In this document: one piece after another, positions 1 through 4,271 of the stretch
Numbering within the stretch: position 1 is the first letter of the stretch
How the letters are laid out: each line of letters opens with the position of its first letter
Source: Planctomycetota bacterium
Lineage (GTDB): Bacteria > Planctomycetota > MHYJ01 > JACPRB01
Direction of reading: 5' to 3'
DNA length: 5,264 bases
NCBI GenBank assembly: GCA_023261405.1
Contig: JAHFOZ010000387.1
Location: forward strand, 1-5,264
Position numbers and translations under genes: made by a program
Notes under the pieces: model-generated
What the model saw: only the letters and a program-made list of their open reading frames with translations
Databases searched by the model: none
Told to the model about the DNA's origin: nothing

Positions 1-243
1 AGCGGGCGGGCGAAGGACAATGACCCCTGCGACTGGCAGCTGAAAGTCGTGGCGAACGGGAAGGAGCTGCTCAGCCAGACCGTCGCGGGGACGGACTGGA
101 AGCCCTTCAAGGTGGACCTGAGCGCCTACGCGGGCACCGAGGTGGAGCTCGAACTCTGGAACGGCCCCGCCAACGCCTGGCACTTCGAGCTCGCCTACTG
201 GGACAACGTCCACCTGTCCTGGGATCCGCAGGATTCGAAATAG
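1..243 (+). CDS. C-terminal end of a protein with a jelly-roll, carbohydrate-binding-like domain (5' truncated)
   Basis: The reading frame is open from the first base of the window to a TAG stop at 241-243, giving the last 80 residues of a longer protein. An internal GTG at 49 could be read as a start, but the frame is open and protein-like before it (D8, C10, W12), so the gene begins outside the window. The visible part alternates short beta strands with conserved-looking Trp and Asn residues: a W12-Q-L strand, a W-K-P-F-K-V-D-L-S strand near residues 34-42, an AGTEVELELWN strand, then an AYWDNVHLSW strand close to the end. This pattern is typical of galactose-binding-like or NPCBM-like beta-sandwich domains at the ends of secreted hydrolases and large surface proteins. 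The main catalytic or structural part is not visible, so the full function is unknown. It converges on the minus-strand LTXXQ gene. Confidence 0.75.
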   Translation, partial: SGRAKDNDPCDWQLKVVANGKELLSQTVAGTDWKPFKVDLSAYAGTEVELELWNGPANAWHFELAYWDNVHLSWDPQDSK

Positions 244-255
244 AGGTCCTGAACC

Positions 256-278
256 GGGCCCGCGGGCTCCGCCCTTTT
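256..278 (+). terminator. Possible weak rho-independent terminator after the partial + strand gene
   Basis: Starting 13 nt after the TAG stop there is a very GC-rich stretch containing GGGC (264-267), a TCC loop and GCCC (271-274), directly followed by TTTT (275-278). An alternative longer pairing uses GGGC at 256-259 with the same GCCC arm. The stem is only 4 bp and the tract is short, so this is a suggestion. The 10-bp palindrome GCCCGCGGGC lies in the same place. No comparable structure with a U tract is visible for the minus-strand operon that ends at 325. Confidence 0.3.
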
Positions 279-324
279 CCCTCCCTTCGCAGCCCTTTCT
301 ATCCGCACCCGCTCCGCGCCCGCC

Positions 325-1335
325 CTACCGCAGCACCCCCTGGGAGATGAGCTCCAGCTCCTGGCGGTTGGAGACGATCTCGGCGAGCTCCTTCTGGAGG
401 CCGGCCAGATCCTTCTCGCGCTTGCGGCGCTCCTCGAGGTGCTCCTTCAGGCGGTCCTCGACGGCCGCATCCGAGAGCTCCTTGTTCTTCGCAGTCTCCG
501 AGAGGCGGTCCTTGGCGCCCTTGGTCCAGTCCTCGAGGTCGTACTGGGCCTGGATGATCTTGGTGACCAGGTCGCTGACGGCTTTCCGCTCGGCGGCGTT
601 CTCCAGCTTCAGGGCCTCCATGACGCGGCGGACGCGGTCCTCCACGCTGGGGCGGGAGGGGGCCGCCGCGGCGCGCGCGCCGCCACCGAAGGCCCCGCCG
701 CCGAAGTTCTGGAGCGCCTGCAACCCCTGCATCCTCTGGTCGACCAGTTCCCCGTACTTCTTCTTCTGGTCGTCGTTCAGGTGCGCCTTCACCTTGTTGC
801 CGATCTCGGTGATCGAGTCGGTGAACTTCTTCATCTCCTCCTGCCAGTTCAGGCCCTGGAAGCCGCCCTGACGGAGATCCTCGAAGCGCTTCCTCATGCC
901 CTCGGCGAACTCGTCCACGATCGGCTTGATCTTCTCCGACTGCTCGTCCGTGAGGGAGAGCTCGCGCTTGAGGTCGTCGAACTGGAGCTGGCCGCCCTGG
1001 AGGGCGCCGCCGCCGAAGCCGCGGAAGCCCTGGCCCGGCTGGCCGCCCTGGGCCCCGCCGCCGAAGGCGCGGCGCTGCTGCTGGAGCTCGGCGTACTGCT
1101 TCTTCTGCTCGTCGTTCAGGACCTCGTTGATCTTTCCGGTGCGCGACTCGTCCATCTTGCCGCGCTCCTCCGTGTCCTTCGTGATGATCTCGCGGACCTT
1201 CGCCGTCTGCTCGTCCGACAGGCCGAGCCGGTCCTTCAGCCGGTTCACCTGGAAGTCGGTCGCGCGGTTCGGGTCCTGCTGCTGCTGGGCCCAGGCCGCG
1301 CCGGCCAGGAGAAGGACCGCCGTGAATGTGCGCAT
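325..1335 (-). CDS. Exported LTXXQ/Spy-like helical protein with Gly-rich linkers
   Basis: The gene encodes 336 residues from an ATG at 1335. A TTG at 1350 in the same frame is possible, but the GGAGG at 1344-1340 sits 4 nt before the ATG and the signal peptide begins there. Residues 1-16 form a signal peptide ending A-W-A before a Gln run, so the product is probably periplasmic. Two similar helical modules follow. Module 1 (about 29-89) has LGLSDEQ at 37-43 and LNDEQKKQY at 73-81. Module 2 (about 117-203) has LSLTDEQ at 126-132 and LNDDQKKKY at 186-194. These are the paired LTxxQ motifs of the CpxP/Spy/ZraP family. A third, highly charged helical region (231-336) lacks a clear LTxxQ motif and is predicted coiled coil. 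The modules are joined by FGGGA-rich linkers. Family members are ATP-independent chaperones or stress sensors; a chaperone role here is inferred. It is the last gene of the sigma operon, 1 nt after the RseB-like gene. At 336 residues it is about twice the usual Spy/CpxP length. Confidence 0.8.
   Translation of the reverse strand: MRTFTAVLLLAGAAWAQQQQDPNRATDFQVNRLKDRLGLSDEQTAKVREIITKDTEERGKMDESRTGKINEVLNDEQKKQYAELQQQRRAFGGGAQGGQPGQGFRGFGGGALQGGQLQFDDLKRELSLTDEQSEKIKPIVDEFAEGMRKRFEDLRQGGFQGLNWQEEMKKFTDSITEIGNKVKAHLNDDQKKKYGELVDQRMQGLQALQNFGGGAFGGGARAAAAPSRPSVEDRVRRVMEALKLENAAERKAVSDLVTKIIQAQYDLEDWTKGAKDRLSETAKNKELSDAAVEDRLKEHLEERRKREKDLAGLQKELAEIVSNRQELELISQGVLR
646..705 (-). repeat. Second FGGGA linker of the LTXXQ protein
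   Basis: Residues 211-230 read F-G-G-G-A twice in succession (codons at 705 and 690), then an Ala/Pro/Arg/Ser stretch. In DNA this is a repeated GC-only block encoding Gly and Ala. It separates the second LTXXQ module from the charged C-terminal helical region and is likely flexible. Confidence 0.6.
982..1065 (-). repeat. First FGGGA/GQ-rich linker of the LTXXQ protein
   Basis: Residues 91-118 hold two copies of F-G-G-G-A (codons at 1065 and 1017) separated by a Gly/Gln/Pro-rich stretch. The DNA has near-repeats of a gccgccctgg...gccgccgaag unit at about 991-1017 and 1042-1066, which suggests the linker grew by local duplication. Low sequence complexity here also explains the long open antisense frames. 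Confidence 0.6.
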
Positions 1336-1336
1336 G

Positions 1337-2419
1337 CTACCTCCGCTCAAAAGTCCGGATCATGGTTTCCAGGTCCTCCGCGGCCACGGTGCCCGCCACC
1401 AGGGCGACCGTCCCGCCGAGTTCCACAATATAGGCGGCGCCCAGGCGGTCGCTGATCTTGACCGCCGTCGCCTTGCCGTCCACGCTCTTCTGCGGCCGGT
1501 ACCCCGGCATGAACTTCCGCGCGATCGCCCAGAGGTCCGAGTCGGCCGCGCATTCCACCACGGAGATCACGGCGATGCCGTCGGTCCAGTCGACGTGGGC
1601 CACCGACTGGTCGAGCTTCGGGGCCCCCAGCGGCAGGAAGCGCCGCGCCGCCTCGCGCGCCGGCGCGGGGAGATCGAGCTTCACGCGCACGACCTCCGAG
1701 GTCAGGGGCCGGAACCCGGGAGGCGTCCACACGGGCAGCCAGACGGGGAAGCCCGCCCGGGAAGGGAGCCCCTCGGGCGGGACCGCCTCGGGCGTCACCT
1801 TGAGCCATTGCGGGAGCTTCGGCTCCTGGAACGTCTTCGGGGGGAAGGCCGGATGGTACTCGATCTCCTTGAAGCGCGCCTCGAAGAGCCGCTCGGCCCC
1901 GGCGAGCACCTCAAAGCGGAGGGGGAAACGGTTCTCGAGATCGGCCGCGACCCGGTAGCTCGCGCGGCCGGGGTGCCGGGCGACGACCTCGACCACCTCG
2001 CAGGCGCGGCCGGCCACCACGTCGCGACCCGCGACGCGCACGTCGTAGTTCTTCACCGCGAGATCGTAGTCCTTGATCCGCTTCTTCCAGGCCGACTGTC
2101 CGGGCTTGAGGAAGGCGGGGAAGCCGTTGGCGAACGGCACGCGCGGAAGCGCCTGGAGGCGGGAGGGCTTCGTGCCGCCCGTGACGCCCACGAACTCGAC
2201 GCGCTTCACGCCCTCCATGGACCAGAGCCGGAGCTCCACGGTCTCCGGCCCCACCAGCTGCCGGAGGCCCGTGTAGGGGACCTTCTCCTCGGCGGTCTCG
2301 ATGGCGGAGAGGATCGCCTGCGCGCGGGCCTCGCGGGACTCCGCGTAGACGCCCCAGGCGATCGCGCCCGCCGCCAGGACGGACGCGGCCGCGACCAGGA
2401 CCGTGCGCGCGCGCCGCAT
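1337..2419 (-). CDS. MucB/RseB-like periplasmic regulator of the sigma factor
   Basis: The gene encodes 360 residues. The ATG at 2419 overlaps the anti-sigma TGA by 1 nt (TGATG), with GGAG 9 nt upstream. The same frame stays open to 2863, but that part is a shadow of the anti-sigma gene. Residues 1-26 form an uncleaved or cleaved N-terminal signal/anchor (Arg-rich start, then an Ala/Val-rich helix). Residues about 34-205 match the LolA-fold N-domain of MucB/RseB: an AIETAEEKVPYTG stretch, then VRVAGRDVVAGRACEVVEV at 127-145 and a Y-R-V-x-x-D-L-E-x-x-x-P-L-R-F-E block at 155-170, the family's AGR and glycine/PLR signatures. Residues about 222-360 form a second domain with WLPVWTPPGFR at 227-237, resembling the RseB C-domain WLPxGF motif, and a final beta-rich VALVAGTV segment. 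RseB binds the periplasmic tail of RseA and blocks its cleavage until envelope signals appear; the same role is inferred here from the domains and gene order. Sequence divergence makes a generic LolA-like protein the alternative. Confidence 0.78.
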   Translation of the reverse strand: MRRARTVLVAAASVLAAGAIAWGVYAESREARAQAILSAIETAEEKVPYTGLRQLVGPETVELRLWSMEGVKRVEFVGVTGGTKPSRLQALPRVPFANGFPAFLKPGQSAWKKRIKDYDLAVKNYDVRVAGRDVVAGRACEVVEVVARHPGRASYRVAADLENRFPLRFEVLAGAERLFEARFKEIEYHPAFPPKTFQEPKLPQWLKVTPEAVPPEGLPSRAGFPVWLPVWTPPGFRPLTSEVVRVKLDLPAPAREAARRFLPLGAPKLDQSVAHVDWTDGIAVISVVECAADSDLWAIARKFMPGYRPQKSVDGKATAVKISDRLGAAYIVELGGTVALVAGTVAAEDLETMIRTFERR

Positions 2420-2871
2420 CAGAAGTCGCTCCGGAAGAAGGTGTCCACGAAGGCAGTGGCGGTGTCCACGTCCTGGTAGCGCGGGAGGAGGCCGCGGATG
2501 CCGCGCTGGGCCTCCGCGTCGGCCTCCACGATGAGCACGTCGAGGCGCGGCCGGGAGGAGGGGCCCGCGGTGACGAAGAGCGTGAGGGCCACGAGGAGCG
2601 CGGCCGCGGCGGCCAGGATCGTCGCGACGAGGGGCCGGAAGCGGGCGACCGGGCGGCCCTCGGAGATCGCGGCGGCGATGCGGGGCCAGAGGTCGGCCGG
2701 GGCGGCGGGGACGCGCGCGGCGGCGAGGATCTTCCCGTTGTGGACGATCCCCGCGAGCGCCTCCGCGCAGCGCGGGCAGATCTCGAGATGGGTGCGGAAC
2801 GCCGCCGGGTCGGCCAGCGAGCCGTCCAGGTAGTCGAACGCCCGGTCGCGGAAGTCGTCGCACGTCATCAT
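2419..2871 (-). CDS. Zinc-finger (ZAS) transmembrane anti-sigma factor
   Basis: The gene encodes 150 residues from the first of two adjacent ATGs (2871 and 2868). The first overlaps the sigma gene by 4 nt (ATGA); the second would overlap by 1 nt. No strong ribosome site is visible, so translation is probably coupled to the sigma gene. The cytoplasmic N-domain (1-79) has the anti-sigma zinc motif H28-x3-C32-x2-C35, with C4 as a likely fourth ligand, and a CDDFRDRAFDYLDGSL start typical of the zf-HC2 family. A single membrane helix lies at about 81-102 (Leu/Ala/Val-rich after R77 and R79). About 48 residues follow outside the membrane, ending F-F-R-S-D-F. Such proteins bind and hold their partner ECF sigma factor until the periplasmic part is cut or the zinc site changes. 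The partner is the sigma gene just upstream. It is shorter than E. coli RseA and its tail shows no obvious similarity to it. Confidence 0.88.
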   Translation of the reverse strand: MMTCDDFRDRAFDYLDGSLADPAAFRTHLEICPRCAEALAGIVHNGKILAAARVPAAPADLWPRIAAAISEGRPVARFRPLVATILAAAAALLVALTLFVTAGPSSRPRLDVLIVEADAEAQRGIRGLLPRYQDVDTATAFVDTFFRSDF

Positions 2872-3419
2872 GGCTCTTGTCCCAACTGCACGTTCTTGAG
2901 CATGGGTCTCAGGGTCTCGTGGGCGAGGAACAGCCTCGACTTCACGGTCCCCATCGAGATGTCCAGGACCTCGGAGATCTCCTCGTAGGAGAGACCGTCG
3001 AGGTACCGGAGGCTGACGATGGCCCGGAGCTTGGGGGAGAGGTCCTGGAGGGCGCGGTGGACCTGCTCGTCGAGGGGGCGGCCCTCCTTCGTGCCGCCCG
3101 GGTCGCCGCGGCCTTCGCGCTGGATCTTCTCGCGGATGCGGGCGTGGCGCCCGACCTCGTTGGCCTTGTTGATCGCGAGGTTGACGGCCACGCGGAACAG
3201 CCACGTGGAGAACTTGCTCTCGAACTTGAACCGCCGGAGCTCCCCGTGGACCTTGACGAAGACCTCCTGCATGAGGTCGGTGGCCGCGTGGTGCTCGCCC
3301 ATGATCCGGAAGGCGGAGGCGAAGACCTTCTCCCCGTACTTTTCATAGAGCATGCGGAAGGCGTCAGGGTCGCCCGCGAGGTGGCGCCTCACGAGCTCCG
3401 AGTCGTCCCCGCCTTGCAT
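2868..3419 (-). CDS. ECF-family (RpoE-like) RNA polymerase sigma factor
   Basis: I chose the ATG at 3419 (183 residues) because GGAAGGGA at 3435-3428 precedes it at good spacing. An in-frame GTG at 3440 would add seven residues but would place the ribosome site inside the gene. Region 2 spans about 20-87: F21 and LYEKYG, the DLMQEVFVKVH core-binding/-10 helix at 48-58, then FKFESKFSTWLFRVAVNLAIN at 64-84. A basic linker follows (90-115). Region 4 spans about 122-172: LSPKLRAIVSLRYLDGLSYEEI at 127-148, then an ISMGTVKSRLFLAHETLR DNA-recognition helix at 154-171. The length and the lack of regions 1 and 3 are those of ECF sigma factors of the RpoE type. The product directs RNA polymerase to envelope-stress promoters, as inferred from the anti-sigma and RseB-like genes that follow. 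It probably drives its own operon. Confidence 0.95.
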   Translation of the reverse strand: MQGGDDSELVRRHLAGDPDAFRMLYEKYGEKVFASAFRIMGEHHAATDLMQEVFVKVHGELRRFKFESKFSTWLFRVAVNLAINKANEVGRHARIREKIQREGRGDPGGTKEGRPLDEQVHRALQDLSPKLRAIVSLRYLDGLSYEEISEVLDISMGTVKSRLFLAHETLRPMLKNVQLGQEP

Positions 3420-3427
3420 TCCTGCCG

Positions 3428-3435
3428 TCCCTTCC
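3428..3435 (-). promoter_or_regulatory. Ribosome binding site that decides the sigma factor start
   Basis: GGAAGGGA ends 8 nt before the ATG at 3419. It lies downstream of the alternative GTG at 3440, so the ATG is the better supported start. Confidence 0.6.
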
Positions 3436-3448
3436 GACACGCGGGCCC

Positions 3449-3465
3449 ATCCGAAATGTTCGGAT
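3449..3465. promoter_or_regulatory. Perfect inverted repeat, possible operator upstream of the sigma gene
   Basis: ATCCGAA (3449-3455), a 3-nt spacer and TTCGGAT (3459-3465) form a perfect 7-bp dyad. It begins 30 nt before the sigma ATG and lies just downstream of the TATAAA on the minus strand, where transcription from that box would begin. GGGCCC hexamers stand on both sides (3443-3448 and 3475-3480). It could be a protein-binding operator or a hairpin in the 5' leader. The dyad is a direct observation; its function is inferred. Confidence 0.5.
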
Positions 3466-3467
3466 AG

Positions 3468-3473
3468 TTTATA
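3468..3473 (-). promoter_or_regulatory. Candidate -10 box for the sigma operon
   Basis: On the minus strand 3473-3468 reads TATAAA, a conspicuous AT-rich island in very GC-rich DNA, about 50 nt before the sigma ATG. No good TTGACA-type -35 lies 16-18 bp upstream; the positions read CTCTCG. The promoter may therefore depend on an activator or on a non-housekeeping sigma factor. Confidence 0.35.
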
Positions 3474-3479
3474 CGGGCC

Positions 3480-3494
3480 CTCGCGGGACGCGAG
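3480..3494. repeat. Second short inverted repeat next to the candidate promoter
   Basis: CTCGCG, a GGA spacer and CGCGAG form a perfect 6-bp dyad with the same 3-nt spacing as the neighbouring operator-like repeat. It occupies the spacer and -35 area relative to the TATAAA box. In GC-rich DNA a 6-bp dyad can arise by chance. Confidence 0.35.
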
Positions 3495-3517
3495 AGGAAA
3501 GGGGACGGCCGATGACC

Positions 3518-3533
3518 GCCTCCCTTGAGAGGC
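3518..3533 (-). terminator. Hairpin between the lipoprotein gene and the sigma gene
   Basis: Read on the minus strand, GCCTCT pairs with GGAGGC (one T-G wobble) around a CAAG loop. It lies about 90 nt after the lipoprotein stop and upstream of the candidate sigma promoter, the right place for an operon end. No T tract follows, so it may be a processing or attenuating hairpin instead. Confidence 0.3.
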
Positions 3534-3558
3534 TTACCGACGCCGATCCTTCCCAACC

Positions 3559-3594
3559 TTACGGCTGACCCTTCGCCTTGAGCACCGCCTTCAC
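3559..3594 (-). CDS. Possible 11-residue micro-ORF with a strong ribosome binding site
   Basis: A GTG at 3594 opens an 11-residue frame (MKAVLKAKGQP) ending in TAA at 3561-3559. AAAGGAG at 3609-3603 precedes it by 8 nt, one of the best ribosome sites in the window. It overlaps by GTGA the stop of another tiny frame (MKAFRKERER, 3623-3591), whose ATG in turn overlaps the lipoprotein stop by 4 nt. No homology is recognised. It could be a leader-type peptide, a remnant or chance. Confidence 0.2.
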   Translation of the reverse strand: MKAVLKAKGQP

Positions 3595-3619
3595 CGCTCG
3601 CGCTCCTTTCTGAACGCTT

Positions 3620-4264
3620 TCATTTCTCCCCGGACATCGAGTAATGGACGTCCTTGACCCAGCCCTCGCGATCGATCGTGACCCGGAGGTGCTTTGTATG
3701 GACCACGGTCCTGGGTCCGAATAGTCGGGGAACGACGCGGACCTGGGTATAGCTGTAGATGAGAAGGTGATCCCCCGCTTCGCCCGTCACGGGGAAGATC
3801 GCCCGCCCCGAGGGTCTTCCGAAGAGACAGAGGACGTCCTCCTCGCGGGACTCCCCCTTGCCGATCTGCCCCACGATCGTCTCGTCGAAATCCGTGTGGT
3901 CTTTCTCCATGCTGCTCGAGAAGACGTAGCTCACCAGAGAATTCTCATGGAAATCGAAGTTCGCGGATCGGGCCGAGGTCGCGCCCGATGCGTGGGCGCT
4001 CTTCAGACTCGAAGCATAGGTGTAGGTCAAGGTCCGGATCACGCAGTCGTTGGAGAGACCGGTTCCCTCCCGAAACGGACGACCGAACCGTTCGAGCACC
4101 TGGGCCTCGCCCGTGCTCCCGAGAACAAGTTCATCGTCGGCGGGCCTATCGAAGCGCCGGCCCGCGGTGGCCGGCAGCAGCTCGGACAGACCCCGGGCCA
4201 CGTTGCAGGCGACGATGGCCGGAAGCCCGGAAAGAAGCAGGAGCGCCGCGATCTGGCGATTCAT
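3620..4264 (-). CDS. Predicted lipoprotein with two tandem BamE/SmpA-like halves
   Basis: The gene encodes 214 residues from an ATG at 4264, with GAGG 5 nt upstream, partly inside the stop of the preceding phosphatase gene. Residues 1-20 form a lipoprotein signal peptide with lipobox I-V-A-C20, so the mature protein should be lipid-anchored. Two similar halves follow. Half 1 has LGSTGEAQVLERFGRP at 48-63, a TLTYTY strand at 78-83 and FDFHENSLVSYVFSSS at 103-118. Half 2 has IGKGESREEDVLCLFGRPSG at 134-153, a LLIYSYTQ strand at 167-174 and VTIDREGWVKDVHYSMS at 195-211. The order G-x-(S/T)-x-x-(E)-V-L-x-x-F-G-x-P, then a Y-x-Y strand, then a final strand pair, is that of the SmpA/OmlA (BamE) fold, here duplicated. 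A role in the cell envelope is inferred; the exact function is unknown. The gap to the phosphatase is 7 nt, so the two are probably one operon. Base composition looks less GC-extreme than in its neighbours. Confidence 0.75.
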   Translation of the reverse strand: MNRQIAALLLLSGLPAIVACNVARGLSELLPATAGRRFDRPADDELVLGSTGEAQVLERFGRPFREGTGLSNDCVIRTLTYTYASSLKSAHASGATSARSANFDFHENSLVSYVFSSSMEKDHTDFDETIVGQIGKGESREEDVLCLFGRPSGRAIFPVTGEAGDHLLIYSYTQVRVVPRLFGPRTVVHTKHLRVTIDREGWVKDVHYSMSGEK

Positions 4265-4271
4265 GGCAACC

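Noticed and set aside
244..324. Possible promoter or small gene in the gap between the convergent genes
   Set aside because: Both flanking genes end here. The sequence is pyrimidine- and GC-rich with no open frame or ribosome site beyond the weak terminator listed.
439..1455. Leu/Ala-rich + strand open frame of 338 codons that could look like a membrane protein
   Set aside because: The Leu richness is the antisense reading of Lys/Glu/Gln codons in the helical LTXXQ gene. The frame crosses the gene junction at 1336 and has no convincing start context.
896..2479. Long + strand open frame of 527 codons opposite the LTXXQ and RseB-like genes
   Set aside because: It lies antisense across two well-supported genes, its translation is an Arg/Pro/Gly-rich string without domain patterns, and stops are rare in GC-rich antisense frames.
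2420..2863. Upstream extension of the RseB-like frame
   Set aside because: It translates to Arg/Pro-rich sequence overlapping the anti-sigma gene in another frame. The ATG at 2419 begins a clear signal/anchor helix and has a ribosome site.
2872..3204. Upstream extension of the anti-sigma frame into the sigma gene
   Set aside because: The extension is a shadow of sigma coding sequence. The zinc-finger domain begins right at the 2871 ATG.
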